Assembly (NCBI RefSeq): GCF_032118995.1
Contig: NC_092650.1
Location: forward strand, 18,905,501-18,969,500
Direction: 5' to 3'
Origin: Asterias amurensis
Taxonomy: Eukaryota > Echinodermata > Asteroidea > Forcipulatida > Asteriidae
Length of the DNA stretch: 64,000 nt
Shown here: in pieces, positions 23,101-36,014 of the stretch
Layout of the letters: every line of letters starts with the position of its first letter
Numbering within the stretch: position 1 is the first letter of the stretch
Notes under the pieces: generated by a model
Database searches by the model: none
The model's input: only the letters and a program-made list of their open reading frames with translations
Told to the model about the DNA's origin: nothing
Program-made: the position numbers and the translations under genes

Positions 23101-23635
23101 AAAGAGAAACATTAAAGCATTTTGAAAAATTATTTTTGGCTATCTTTTTTTATTCTCAATAAACTCACAGGATCAAAACCTATTGTTTTGCTCATTTTTC
23201 CAAAACATAAAGGATTTCAATCAATACTACTATTCCATGGGAAGTTGTTGACCATTACCATCTTTGTACCGTCATGTGCAAATGTATATTATTTTGTGGA
23301 AGTACAATGAATAAAAGTATATAAGGCAAATAACTTGATTTAGTTATTAATCTTAACACTTTGTTATTGATCAAGCAACTCATAAGATCAAAACCAATCG
23401 CATTACTTTTTTTAAGAACTACTTGTTTTAAAATGCAAATATCTTGATTACAGTTCTTAATTTTAATCACATGCTACTTTTGATCAAGCAACTCACAAGA
23501 TCAAAACTAATTTGTTTTTCTCATTTTCAGAAATATACACGATTTCAAGCAATATTATTTCATGTGAAGTTGTTGACTGTTACCTTCTTTGTACCATGTA
23601 AGCTAAGTGCATCCCCTTTAACAGGAATAACTTAA
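23101..23635 (+). repeat. ~120-200-bp repeats, related to 21.5 kb
   Basis: Repeats of 'aactca.aagatcaaaa.c', 'aatact....tgttgaccattaccat' and 'ttttgtggaagtaca'. They match the order seen at 21.5-21.85 kb, so the two stretches derive from one ancestral repeat. Short open frames here are artefacts. Confidence 0.6.
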
Positions 23636-23654
23636 CTTTGCAACCAGCTATTTC

Positions 23655-23950
23655 ATAATGCATTAGTTAAGACACATCATCACATCACAACCTGTCAGGT
23701 CAGGTGCATCCTGCTAACGTTAACCTGTAGCACGTTACAACCTGTCACAGAGTAGGGGGAAGGGGTTGGTGGGGGGCTTCATCAAAAAATAAGATAGGTA
23801 GTGCACGTAAAAGAACCCAGAACACTTCTTATGCTTCCACCTTGCTTGGTGGTCTAGGCAGGAATACAGCCCTGGAAAAATAGTTGCGATAACCTAACTC
23901 TCCTCCCTTCGGCCGTCGGGAGGAGGGTTACGTTATCGCAACTATAGAAC
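23655..23950 (+). mobile_element. SINE-like element, copy 1
   Basis: Order of landmarks: 'cacaacctgtcaggtcaggt', 'cctgtagcacgttacaacct', 'gtgcacgtaaaagaaccc', 'ccttgcttggtggtctaggc', then a GC-rich hairpin (cctcccttcggccgtcggga). The 'cacgtaaaagaaccc' core also occurs, inverted, in the tRNA-headed SINE at 1.9 kb. No B box is visible in this copy, so it may be a body-only derivative. Confidence 0.6.
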
Positions 23951-24099
23951 ATAAAGGCAAATATTCTGGAAGTAATTTCTCACCCAAATAATACCATGTG
24001 GATTCTGTCACTGCACATGAAAGAATTCGGAACATCAATCATGGAAGAATAGTTATGAACACAAAAAATTTCCATTGCCCCACTAACCTCTTTATTTTG

Positions 24100-24370
24100 A
24101 CGTTGCGACCTTCCCTTTCATTTGGCTATGGTTGGATCCTGGGATCCTCTAGTGAAATACTCTTCTGTCAGGTGTTGTTCTGACCGCTGGCACATGTGAT
24201 AGTGGGGTTTCCACTTCTCCCCTACCCTATTTTTTTGCTGTTGGCATTGCGTCCTTCCCTTCCATTCGGCTATGGTTGGATCCTGGGGTCCTCCTCTAGC
24301 AAAATACTCTTCTGTCAGACGTTGGTCCGACCAACCCGGCACATGTGATGGGTTTCCATTGCTCAACTTT
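24100..24370. repeat. ~144-bp tandem duplication
   Basis: 'ggctatggttggatcctggg' occurs at about 24124 and 24268, with matching flanks ('cttctgtcag', 'ggcacatgtgat'). The 82-codon minus-strand frame across it simply reads the repeat twice. Confidence 0.75.
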
Positions 24371-24494
24371 CATGTCTGTTATTTTCTATCTGGTTGTGCA
24401 ACTCTTGCAGAAAGCGTTCAGTCATTGTTATATTAAATTATTCTAAATTATAATAAATCCAAATCCCACGTCTGTACACCAATGTTACACTTTT

Positions 24495-24785
24495 TCTTAT
24501 GACCTCACATAATCACATCACAACCTGTCAGGTCAGGTGCATCCTGCTAACGGTAACCTGTAGCCCGTTACTACCTGTCACAGAGTAGGGGGAAGGGGTT
24601 TGTGGGGGGCTTCATCAAAAAATAAGATAGGTAGTGCACGTAAAAGAACCCAGAACACTTCTTATGCTTCCACCTTGCTTGGTGGTCTTGGCAGGAATAT
24701 AGCCCTGGTACATTTAGTTGCGATAACCTAACCCTCCTCCCTTCGGCCGTCGAGAGGAGGAATATGCTATCGCAACTATAGAACA
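24495..24785 (+). mobile_element. SINE-like element, copy 2
   Basis: Nearly the same sequence as 23655-23950 over its full length, about 840 bases downstream. The hairpin arm is altered on its right side (gagaggaggaatatg). Confidence 0.65.
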
Positions 24786-24959
24786 TAATGGCAATGAGGG
24801 TTTGATTTCCCAGCAATACCATGTTTTGGACAAAGACACCTAGTTATTTCAGCAATACCATGTTTTGGTATCTGCACGAATAAATTCTTGAAAACTTTGG
24901 CACTCATTTCACATTGAAGGATTTATTGTTTTGACACAAATATATACCAATAATAAGGT

Positions 24960-25230
24960 TGGGCTCTGATGTATAGCCTACATGTAAATACAGTACATTG
25001 GGAAAATAATGACAATTCAGAAACTTTTATTATATTGAAATACTAACTTGGGAGGGGGGCAATACAGCTCCATACATGTACTGGCTATCACCACACCATA
25101 GGGATTGAAATTTGTAAAGTTTTACCACTTGTAGAAACACACAGTATTCTGATTGAGTACATACTGCAGGATGTGTTCAATTAGAATTGTCATTAGTTTA
25201 GTTTTATAAAAGCGAAAACATTTTGGTGTG
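24960..25230 (+). repeat. Dispersed repeat, copy 2 (first copy at 22.86-23.10 kb)
   Basis: Diverged copy of 22855-23100, sharing the same ordered phrases. Because the SINE-like copies lie between the pair, the 22.8-25.2 kb region probably arose by segmental duplication followed by divergence. Confidence 0.6.
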
Positions 25231-25948
25231 AACAATTTTTCTTTGGCCGAACCAAAAAAAATGTATACATAAATGGACACCACCAGCTACTGTACAATTT
25301 AAATGTAAAAAAAAACCCTTGGTACTTAACAACTCATGGTTACAATTTTATTACAGACTCTCAGTCCGTGTCACACCCTTTTTCATTGGGGGCATGATGA
25401 AGTCACTAAAGTTGGCCCAAACATTTAAGTCTCAATTTCAATTGCTGACTGGACCAGTGAGATTTATTAGATTCCAATTAGCCTCATATCTGTCAAACTT
25501 CTTATAAACAGAGGCAGTTTCCTATATTAGTGCACGGTGGAGGCAAGGGGTGGTTTTCTAGAGGCCATCCTCTGCAGATACTTAAAATTAAACCATGCAT
25601 GAATGTAGGTGTTACCATTCTTTGAACGAAATTTACTTCGAAGTAAAATTCTAATTTTACATTTGTTACCTACCTTTGATAATTGAAAGGAGCATTGTGT
25701 TTAAAAAGATAGGGTTACAAACAAAATCTGAACTACTTTAATAGTAACTACAATTTCTAACTATGAACCTGATGAGGGTGTGTGTAAACACTACAGCCAC
25801 AATCATGATCATTGGTGGGTAATCAAAAGAACCTATAATGTCAGAAACAGAGTGTGGTATTACTTGATGAGAGATTGACATGTTAGGAGATGTGTGTGTG
25901 TGCATTAAAACAAAACCTGTAGCCTTTTTTTGTCTCACAAAAAGTACT
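25231..25948. other. No gene recognised
   Basis: No gene or clear repeat is seen. Confidence 0.4.
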
Positions 25949-27362
25949 CTAGCTTGGAAGGTAGGCTTGGGTGCAATTACAATTAAATGTTGGTAATTCA
26001 TGGGTTACTAAGGCCAATAGAAATTGCCCAAGCCTACCATAAAACATGAGATGGTGCAGGTGAAGGTGGAAGACTTTTGAAGAAACCAGGGGTCCTTGTT
26101 GTGCACCATCAGTAGGGTACCCCAGTTGTATATGAGGACATAGACACCTAGTTATTTCAGGGAGTTTCCGAGAGAGAATATAGTGGTTTTGGCAAGGAGG
26201 AGCTTTCTGGTTGGTGGTTTCTTGATGTTTGGACTTCTGATCAAGATCTGAGACCCTGGGCAGACACTTGCACTTCCTGATGTCCTCCTCAAGCTGTGAC
26301 CTGTGGTTGTTAGGCATTTCGGCGGTTCCTGTGGGTAATGGCAGGGTGGGAGTTCGCTGGGATGTTTGCTGGGGTATCAGGTCTTGGCTGTATGGTATGC
26401 CAATGTTGCACCGTTAAGGATAGCAGCTGATGGAATAGGGGTTATTGTGGTTGCCTCTGTTGTCAGACGGGTCTTCGTAAGTGCTTCTTGAATCTGTGTT
26501 AATCTGGGTGGGTGGTTGTCGATGGTTCTATGGGGAGGATGTATGTGGCTAATAGTGAATGTAAGGCGCTTCATTACAGGGTGTAGACTTGTAAGGTGCA
26601 CATGTAGTCCAGACTTGAGGCTGGCATTGAACGGGGTCCATGGCGCCAGCACAAGTTAGTCCGGTGATGACAACTACTGATTTAATCCATCAATGGTACC
26701 TAGATGGGTTAAATTAGTACGAGGGAGCTGGGCGAAGCTTGTGTGGATCTCGGGAGATGCCAAGCTCAACTCTGTAGGCTCACATCTTGCTCGTTGGAGC
26801 CCCGGTAATGAAGTTCATTGCAGTCTTACAGGCATTATTAGTTACATACATTCTTCCCACTGAACCATCGATAAGCACACATTCAGAGGAACACATTTTC
26901 TGGAGGCCAGAGAGCCGGCTGCTGCACAGACGATCACCGTAGCTCTTATCCATCAGTTGCCTAACTTGATGCTGCAAGGTTGACATGGCATGCAGACGGG
27001 GCTTGGAACTTCGGCCATTCCAGTGGCTTTTGCTCTGTTCATTATTCACAGGTGGCAATGAAATGCCTGATGATCACACCTCACAGCTTGCACAGGTGGG
27101 CACCAAGAAGGTCAAGTCTCTGACTAGGGCCTTGGTGTCTTGATAAGGAGCCCAGGCATCAAGATTCCATCAATTGGGGAGTAAGTCCTTGACATTGCCA
27201 CTTCTCTCTCCTCCTTAGTGAAATAACTAGTGATGTCAAACCACCTGTCCTCCTATATAATGCATTATCACCACCAATCCTTATAACACAGTAGTGCATA
27301 GTCATCTTGCATGCGTGCTGCACACTTAAACCCTGCATAACGACACACTTGCAGCTCATCAC
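25949..27362 (-). other. Minus-strand open frames, possible decayed element, unassigned
   Basis: Four consecutive minus-strand frames (27362-27159, 27058-26780, 26652-26377, 26317-25949) are longer and less AT-biased than chance frames nearby. The 26652-25949 part is rich in Pro, Thr and basic residues. No domain is recognisable in any of them, and stops and frame changes separate them. This could be a decayed retroelement ORF or simply GC-richer intergenic DNA. Confidence 0.2.
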
Positions 27363-28796
27363 TTTAAATCACTAATTAGCTAATGAGTGATTAAACAACA
27401 CTAAAACATTTCCATTTTGTGTACAGTCTATTCTTACATCCATCAACAAATACAAACAGGAAAAATGTCATATGTTTAAGAAACTTGATTCAGCCTGTGT
27501 GAATACTCGAATCCATTGCTTTTGAAGCAAATTCCTGGTGGCTACTGTAAAATAAGAAAATAAAAACAAACACAAGTTGGCTTTTGTGAGGAAATAAATT
27601 TAAAAATTAACAAATTATTTTTATAACTTCTTATTGTGTGTGCTAACAGGAGCATTTGAAAAAAAGGAACATCCTCCGAGCTGCATATTTTTTCTAGGTG
27701 GCTGCAATTGTCCTGAAATTTTGCTTCTTATTATTTTGATAAAATTGCATTACCAGTTGCAGAAACCAATGTAGATAAAAAAAAATACCAAAACAGAATT
27801 GTTTATAAACCAAAACTTAAATGACAACCTAGCAATATAGGTTTGTCATTTAAAAGTGCGGACAGGTGTTAGTTTTAGGACATTGGGGTTGACCAAAAGT
27901 GTTTGGATCATTAGCTTGAGGGGCATGAAGTAAAATTGAAAAAGTTTCTTAATACATTGACATCATCATAGGCCATCAGCTTTTTTTCTTCAATGGAAAT
28001 GGCTAAAATGGTTCATGGCATCACTGATGTCTCTGCGCATAAGTTTAAACAGATACATTTACGGCATTCGGCATCAGCGTGTAGTGCAGCCATTTATGCT
28101 CCTGGACTGTGTTAAGGATTGCTGGTGATGTGGGTACTCTAAAAGGAAGTAGCTATGATGATGGTTGCCCTGTGACTGGGAGTGTGAGCTAGGGTCCCTG
28201 CAGAGAGGAAACAGGCAGGGTTTAGAAACACACTCCAGTCAGTTTTGTCAATTTGTGTGTTTATTAGTTAACAATCTCAACCACCCCTCCATTTGCAATC
28301 ATTGCTTTACTCATTATGGAATGGAATAGAACAAGAATGCACATTTCATTGAATACTCATCAGAGTCTAATTGTTTGGGAATATTATTTCATCTGCTCAG
28401 GACTATACGATCATTAGTGCAACTTATGGGTTTCATAAAATTACTGTTGCATATTTTGGAGCTCTTGGAGATAACTGCTTAAAAGTGGTCTTCAAGGTTT
28501 TTGTTTGGTAAAAAAAAACCATTTATTTTTGATAGATTTTCTGTAAATTGATACATACTTTTCAAATGGCTTTTGATCATTATGTCATATTTTTATATAT
28601 ATTTTTTAAGGACATGGGTATGTCTACTCAGAAACAATAAATTTACAGAAACGATGGACAAGATGTACAACAAAATGAGTAAAGTATGAGTTTATGGAGG
28701 GGGTGATGGGATTGTGATGGCATTTAGGTGTCATTATGGTTAGCCAGAAATACTAAGGCTACATTTATAGGGCATATAGCTACTTCCTATTGCATA
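27363..28796. other. No gene recognised
   Basis: About 1.4 kb of AT-rich DNA without a supported gene, RNA or repeat. Confidence 0.4.
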
Positions 28797-28895
28797 AGGC
28801 ACACCATTACATCACATTGGTCAGGTCAGGTGCTTATATTAGCTTGCATCTGCTAACGGTAAACCTGTAGCCCGTTACAACCTGCCACAGAGAGG
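28797..28895 (+). repeat. Fragment of the 23.7-kb SINE-like family (left end)
   Basis: Shares 'ggtcaggtcaggtgc' and 'cctgtagcccgttacaacct' with the elements at 23.7 and 24.5 kb; the rest is absent. Confidence 0.55.
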
Positions 28896-28997
28896 GCCCT
28901 CCTCACCCTGCTACAAAACACCACTGCATTGTATAGCATGATGATACCATCCAAACATCATGGTGGTGAGGACTGGTTTCTTCATAAGCTAACAGCA

Positions 28998-29372
28998 GGG
29001 CCCAATTTCATAAAGCTGTGAAGCAGATTGGTTTTAGTTTCTTTAAAAATAATTTGCAGAGCAAGAAAATACTGTGGAACTATTTATAAACAGTCCATCC
29101 ACTTGACTAAATGGTTCCTGCTTGTGCTTTGCAAATTAGAACTAATTAAAAATCCACCCTGGAAGCAAAAATGTGTATATCAAAACAGTTAACAGAACCT
29201 ATGAATGCATTTCATTGGTTGTGGCAGTGCTTTATTTGTAGATAAAAGACCCAAGTGTCAGATGCATATGACATTTACATGTCTTGTACATACTGGGTAC
29301 TTACAAAGCAATAATTTCTACAGTAAATTTCAATGGATGATCAGTCTAGAGCTTCAGCTTGAAATTGGGCCC
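28998..29372. mobile_element. GGGCCC-ended inverted-repeat element
   Basis: Left end gggcccaatttcataaagc, right end gcttgaaattgggccc. Longer (375 bases) than the 16.4-kb copy because the interior has unrelated sequence. Confidence 0.65.
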
Positions 29373-29689
29373 AACAGGCCCGTAGCGACACTACTCCTTA
29401 AATTACATCCCAAGAAAATCTTAGTTCACATTTCAATTCATATTATATCTTATAATTGACTCATTTACTAAAGTATTTTTCCTGGGGATGAGGCACATAC
29501 TATCTTTAGCGGTTGATCCAGGTGGTGGCCCTTGGGCCCGGGGGCCACCCCCAGTCCCCTATATACTCTCTTCAGGAAACTTCTTAATAAATAATGTAAA
29601 CAAGGAAGAACAAATATTTTGCAAAATATTTGTTCTTTTCAATTCTCTCCATCAAAAACAAATCGCTTATATAGCACATTTTCTTGTCA

Positions 29690-29772
29690 CACTTTGGCAG
29701 GTCAGGTGCTTATAACAGCTTGCATTGCTAACGGTAATCGGTAGCCCGTTACAACCTGTCACATAAAAGGGG
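29690..29772 (+). repeat. Fragment of the 23.7-kb SINE-like family (left end)
   Basis: Contains 'ggcaggtcaggtgcttata' and 'ggtagcccgttacaacctgt'. It is a left-end-only copy, like the one at 28.8 kb. Confidence 0.55.
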
Positions 29773-31539
29773 GCGGGGCTTGCCTAGCCTGCTCAAATTA
29801 AGACACCAATCACTTTGCAGCACAATTAATAGAGCGGCCTGTCACCAGTGGCACCATTTTTAGGCCCAGCAGGGATTTCAAACCTTACTAGCCATTAGTC
29901 AGCTCTAACAATAATAGTGTCCCCCAAGCTACGGGCCTGTAGTAACAACTACTCCCATCTTCCACTTCACCTGCATGTTCCATCTACCAGCTACATTTTT
30001 GTTATATTCAAGTAGTAGACGGTACTAAAGTGAGACAAAAAGAATCCTCTTATTTAGAAAAATCTAAAGTTAGCACATTTGGCATTGTTTGCTCAAAAAG
30101 TATTCCCAAACAAATTATTTGGATGTCAAGACTTAAGTTTAGTGTTTCACTGAAAAGAGGTTCACAGACGGACAATTTTATTTTACGGGATAAAACAAAC
30201 TTCTTTCATTCTCAGAAGAAAGTGTTTTAACAAATTTTATTCTGAAGTATATGGCTACAAGTTTTGAGTTAACAATTTTTTAGTATGTGTGAGACGTGAT
30301 AAATTGAATGGGTGAATGTCAAGTGTGAGAGAGCGTAGACTTTTTAAGGAAAATAAACCCCAAATAGTTGTACACATGTTGAATGTCAAACAATATATTG
30401 ATGTACGTTTGGACTATAGTTGAATGGAATCAGAATTATGCTAGTGCCACTCACTTTGTTTCTGGCAAGTTTCTGTGGGTACTTTACAGAAGTCTTTTTA
30501 CATTGCATCTAAAAGCGGCAGGGTATGCTTTTTGTAATACTGTCCAAGACCAGTATCCTCACTTGCGTATCACAACATAAGCATAAAATAACAAATCTGT
30601 ACAAATTTGGGCTCAATCATCAGCCATCAAAGTTGCAAGAATATAATGAAAGAAATAATTGCATAGAACTAAATGCTTTCACATGCCTCAAAGAGGCTTC
30701 ATGTGTAAAGCCTTTCACAGATTCAAAACTGTTTGTGAAAAATTACCTCTTTCTCTAAAACTACATTCTTCAAAGTGGGTCATTTCTAGCAGTGTTTATA
30801 ACTTACAGCTCTTCAGTGCTATTTACCTGATTTCATAAATATGTATAGTCATTACCTCGGAGTAACGACCAAAAGTACACACTGCCCTAACACAATGCTC
30901 CTCTACCAACTTTTCTATTCATAGGCTCACTGTTCAGTCCAGCAGGATGACTGCAGGATGCAGATGTTCATCTATGCATCTTGTATAACCTTATCTGTTT
31001 GGGTCGAGATCCCTCTGTACCTTTTTATCCACATTAGTTCAATTATTTATGGTGTGGTGAAACTCATGGTCTACAATACATGTAGCTAATGGTTCACTCT
31101 AATCTGATTTATTTAAAATAAAATTAATCTTCTGGGGAAAAAACAGAATTGTACAGTAAACTCCAGCAATTCTTGAATGAATTTGGCAAAATGTATGGTA
31201 TTTCATTTGAATGAAGGCGAAGAATTTGCAAAGCAAAAGACAAGTTCATCTATTAATGCTGTCCAATTTATCCAGGGCTTCCAGCTGGATTTGCTTGTTT
31301 TTAAAGCTTTCGTTTGTTTGATTTTTAAAAGGTTTCAGTGCAATCTCCTTTTTATATTGTATATATATCGTTGAAATATTTTAGTGCAATCTCCTTTTTA
31401 TGTTGTATATAAATATATTTTTTACATTGTATATAATATGTATTTTTTGTTATATTGTACATAATATATAGATTATATTGTTGGCAGGGGTCTGGTTTTA
31501 CACATCTTTTTTACATTTTTGATACTTTTGTTTTAAATA
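29773..31539. other. No gene recognised
   Basis: A decayed family 1 MITE, minus orientation, is faintly visible at about 30540-30780 ('tatcacaacataagcataaaataacaaat', 'gaaaaattacctctttctc'). TA-rich low-complexity sequence occurs at 31355-31470. No gene is supported. Confidence 0.4.
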
Positions 31540-31755
31540 TTTGAATGCCACACCAAGTATTTTCACAACAGCTCTATTTGTAAACCAGCCTTGTACATGT
31601 GCTTCCATTCTGGGTTCAACTTATGAGACGGTTCTGGGTTCAATTTCTGACTTAGTTTCCCATGTTTCCCAGGAACAACTCTGTATATATTTTAATATCA
31701 TAATGGTTTTGATGTTTCAGCAAAGTAGATGCATATACTTTTGAGCATTTATATG

Positions 31756-31830
31756 CAATCTGGTTGGTGTAAGGTATGACATCTGCACTACCATGCAGAT
31801 TGTTGTGGGTTCGAGTCCCACCCAATTTGC
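31756..31830 (+). repeat. tRNA-like segment 1 in ~1-kb repeat
   Basis: A 'ttggtgtaaggtatgacatc' A-box-like part, an 'atctgca...tgcagat' stem and a perfect B box, GGTTCGAGTCC, in a T-arm-like hairpin (gtgggttcgagtcccac). There is no closed acceptor stem, so this is a tRNA-derived SINE head rather than a tRNA gene. Confidence 0.5.
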
Positions 31831-32730
31831 CTATAGGTGCTTGAAGGCATTAAATATGCATAGAGCTAGATTTGCTGAAGATCAAAATGTTACAACATCA
31901 ACAAATATAATTGAAATGCCATGCCAAGCATTTTCACAAAAGCCTTTTTTTACACTAGCATCTTATACACATTATGTACTTCCATTGAATGCACTCTAGA
32001 TGATTCTGGGTTCAACTTATGCTGCCCTTAGAACCAATCAGAGCAGTGACTGATTCTACACTGAAACCTCTGAACTCCTACACTCCCACTTCTCTCATAT
32101 CTCTTCAGTTTCCAGACGATGAGCTTAAGTAGTATTCCCGGCCGATTTTCTACCTTCCGCCCAGGTAGTAGTTAAAAAGCAGGACAGTTCTTTTTAGAAC
32201 AGAGGACTTGAGAGAAGTCTCCTGAAAATCTACTCCGTGGTAGTAGAATATAGATTTTAGCAAGAACAAACTCAACCTGGCAAGTATTCACACACATGGT
32301 GTTGCCACAAACCAAATATATATCGATACCTCACCATGCAATCCCTCAAATCCCATAGAAACAATTTCTTAAACACATTAAAATGATTGAAATTTCATGC
32401 CAAAGTATTTTCACAAAAGCCTTATTTGTAAACCAGCAACTTGTATGACTGTACTTCCATTGATCTCACTTGGATGTTTCTTGGTTGCAACTTATGCTGA
32501 AGTTTCCTACTTTTACTTGGTTAAAAAACTTTATATATTTGTAAACCAGCTTTGTACATGTGCTTCCATTCCTGGTTCAACTTATGAGACGGTTCTGGGT
32601 TCAATTTCTGTCTTAGTTTCCCATGTTTACTTGAAGGAAAAACTCTGCACATGTTTGAATATCAGACTGGTCGCTTGGAGGTTATTTTCTGCTTCAGCAA
32701 AGTAGATGCATATACTTTTGAGCATTTATT

Positions 32731-32802
32731 TGCAATCTTGTTGGTGTGAGGTATTACATCTGCACTACTATGCAGATTGTTGTGGGTTCAAGTCCCACCC
32801 AA
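32731..32802 (+). repeat. tRNA-like segment 2
   Basis: Same as the 31.8-kb segment, with the B box altered to GGTTCAAGTCC. Confidence 0.45.
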
Positions 32803-33610
32803 TTAGTGATTGAAGGCATTAAATGTGCATAGAGCTAGAATGCTGAAGTTCATAAAATGTTATATACAGCATTACAAAAAAGTTGAAATACCATGCCAAG
32901 TAATTTCACAAAAGCCTTATTTGCACACCAGCAACTTATACATTGAATACACTCCAGAAGATTCTGGGTTCAACTTATGCTACCCATAGAGCCAATTAGA
33001 GCAGTGACTGACTGTACACTGAAACCTCTGAACTCCTATACTCGCACTTCTCTCACATCTCTTCAGTCTCCAGACTGTGACTAGGGGGAGCTATAGTCGA
33101 AAGGTTGAGACCAATTAAGCATTCACTTCGTTTTAGTGAAGTTAATAGCGATCTATTAGCGTAAGTAGTATTTCCGGACGATTTTCTACCTTCCGCCCAG
33201 GTAGTAGTTTAAAGGCAGGACAGTTCTTTTCAGAACAGAGAAGTCTCCTGAAAATCTACTCTGTGAAAGTAGATAGCAAGAACAAAATCTACCTTGCAAG
33301 TAGACAAAACACATGGTGTAACCACAAATCAATAAATATCGATACCTCACCATGCCATGCCTCAAATCCCATAGAAAGAATTTCTCTAACACATTAAAAG
33401 GATTGAAATGCCATGCCAAAGTATTTTCACAAAAGCCTTTTTTGTACACCATCGACTTGTATGCATTATGTACTTCCAGCTGGGTTCAACTTATGCTGAA
33501 GTTTCCTAATTTTACTTGGTAGCAAAACTTAATATGTTTTTCAGTTTTTATATTTTGTGCTTCAGCGACTTCCCTATGTGAAGCTACTGCAATCCTTTCA
33601 GCATTGATAG

Positions 33611-33683
33611 GCAATCTTGTTGGTGTAAGGTATGACATCTGCACAACCATGCAGATTGTTGTGGGTTCGAGTCCCACCCAATT
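33611..33683 (+). repeat. tRNA-like segment 3
   Basis: Third copy with a perfect B box, GGTTCGAGTCC. The array ends shortly after it. Confidence 0.5.
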
Positions 33684-33700
33684 TGTCTATTAATGCTCTA

Positions 33701-34789
33701 ATGTATTACTTAAGCATAGCTAGGTTCCTGAAGTGCAAAACTTTCCACAAAACTGAATTGATTGAGTCCAAGTAAAATAACAGTTCAAAAGCATAATTTG
33801 TACCCTAAAGACAAATAAAGTGAACTTCCTTTTCAGACTTTGTTTTCATTATTTTGTTGGTGAGGAACAAATATCTACTTTGTGTTTGCATATGCAAATG
33901 AATGTGCTAGAAATAAATGTTAACGTTGATTGACAATGTTAACAATTGCATGCTAACAAGCCTTTGGGCTGCACCTTTTGAGCAGTGCCGGTTACCAACC
34001 AAGCAAATAACTTTTATGTCATTCAAAATATAAGTGACATTTGAGGTAACTATTAGAATTTTTTTTAAGCATTGCAAAGTTGATAATTAAAATCCTTTTG
34101 GAAGTTAATTTTCATAAGCATAAAATTCCTCCAGTGTTTCTTAATTTTTTAGAAACTTATAGTGGCCCAACAACTTTAATTATTTTCTTTGCCCGTAGTA
34201 ATAAACTGTATCAGCTTTAAACAAACATTGGGCAAGTGCATAATTCTTTTGACAAAAAGTAAATTTTCATAATTAGTAATTATACCCAAGCAAATTTTAC
34301 TAGTACAAGTCCAAAGGCTAACTCTCTGTTATAAAACTCATAGCCAGTTCCAATTCTCCAAAGAAATATTTCCATCTGATAAACCTACAGTAAAAAAACC
34401 CAAAACAGACAGAACAAAGAACAAAAACAAATCACCCCACCATAAATGTAAGTTAGTGTTTGTAAATGGCCTGGCAAAGGCTTATTGACAACACAACACA
34501 ACACACATAAACAACAGATGCAGTCACTATACAAATCCTTTTTGCTGCGACAAAGTTTCCAACAGCTAAATCTATTTTCACATTATTTAGAATCCAAGTC
34601 AAAACATCAACTCAGTTTTTAACAACCACTTTTCTAAGTTTCAGCTTTTTACAACTGAACTTAGAAAAGCTGTACAATGATTCTGGAGTAACTGACACCA
34701 ACTGTGCTATCATTGGCTTCATGGTGTCTGCTTCGTCTGCTATTAAACCTGTTCTGAAAACAATTCACTATTGTGTATCTGATTTTTAT
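33701..34789. other. No gene recognised
   Basis: AT-rich DNA. A 'cttttctaagtttcagc' / 'gaacttagaaaagctg' inverted repeat lies near 34630-34672. No gene. Confidence 0.4.
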
Positions 34790-34824
34790 TTCTATAGAGT
34801 TGCTATTGAATTGCCATTCAGTAC

Positions 34825-35010
34825 GCTAGAGTGGTCTTGCAGCAGCAGTGCTTGATGGTCCCACACATGGACACGGTGTTGGAAGACCAAAACTCAGCTG
34901 GATCTCTGAACTAACTATAGCGACACAACCACACAACCCAGGAGAAGTAGACGGTTGTTACTACGTCAATGGGCAGTAGCCTTCAGTGACTGATGTTGAT
35001 GATGAAGGAA
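34825..35010 (+). pseudogene. Possible LINE C-terminal remnant
   Basis: One frame reads GHGVGRPKLSWISEL, resembling the 'GRPKLSW' region near the end of several LINE ORFs. A second frame just after it reads RLLLRQWAVAFSD followed by a stop and GAT-rich repeats, like a LINE tail. The two pieces are in different frames and the match is short, so this is a tentative call. Confidence 0.3.
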
Positions 35011-35164
35011 GAAAATCACAAGGAGTTTTGAAAGTGTCACTTTGGATGGATGTTGGATGCTGGTGGGGGCTTAGTGACCACAGCTCCCCCTGGACCTGGA
35101 TCCTACCACTGGCGGACATTTTCAAGAACAAGACTGAGCAGGACACTTCAAGTGATTGCTGAAG

Positions 35165-36010
35165 AGTAAAGCACAGTTTCTTCTGTGAAGGTACAGAACA
35201 ATTTGTTCGTAAACATTTTTGTAAACATCTCAGTTATGACCCATTTTTTCCCCCATTGCAAGTGTGTTATTTGTATCATCCAATATGACTTCTTGTGACA
35301 GCTGTACTATCATACTAATCTCAATTATTGAGTAATTTCTCAATTAGGCACCGAGGCATTATTCGCATACTCATTGAGACTTTACTCAATGAGGCATTAC
35401 TCTAGGGAAATTAAGATTCATTCCTGCATATTTAACTTTTGACTTTGCTAAACAAAAGTTGACAGTGTATCTTGATTTGGCTGTATTCCCTATACCCACA
35501 AATCTTTGTTGTCTTTAAACCACTATTGCATCGGCAGCAGCAGCTTCGTGTAATGAATGCGCTAGTGAATCGAAATGTGCTACGGTTACAGATTGCGCAG
35601 CCGGAAAAGTTTCTCATGTTACCCTTTGCATAGGTCGGAATTATTCACATATGTAATGACTCCCGAGGCAGGATATCATATTATTATAAGGACCCTCTTT
35701 CACTGCCATTGGTCAAACCATGTCTCCGACCAAAACCAGATTGGTTTGAGATTTGCCCTCAATATGGACATCGCGTGCTGGACCAACGGGTCTGGCAAAT
35801 AGCAGCATTTTACCATGTGTGTAGCAGGCATCATTTTAACAATCACAATGCTTTTTTTACATTGTGATTACTTTCAATATTTATTGAACCAAACTAAAGG
35901 ACGAGGGAAACAATGTGACTGTGTGAATGGCATGTAGCAATAATATACTGGGTACTGGGTGCTGTATCAATACTCTAAAAAAATCATAAATTACTTTAAA
36001 ATTTGACTCC
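35165..36010. other. No gene recognised
   Basis: Opposing short frames around 35432-35802 have no domain. No gene is supported. Confidence 0.4.
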
Positions 36011-36014
36011 TTAA

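Larger units (their letters stand above)
31540..33700 (+). repeat. ~1-kb tandem repeat, about 2.3 units, with tRNA-like segment
   Basis: Unit landmarks recur in order: 'atgcca.gccaa..attttcacaa', 'gggttcaacttatgagacgg', the tRNA-like segment, and 'gattttctaccttccgccca' at 32145 and 33180 (offset about 1,035). Unit 2 carries an extra ~90 bases at 33079-33165 absent from unit 1. Open frames such as 32397-32705 run through the repeat and are not genes. Confidence 0.75.

Noticed and set aside
33611-33683. A tRNA gene
   Set aside because: The T arm is good, but the acceptor and anticodon arms are not tRNA-like, and the segment is repeated within a 1-kb tandem unit.
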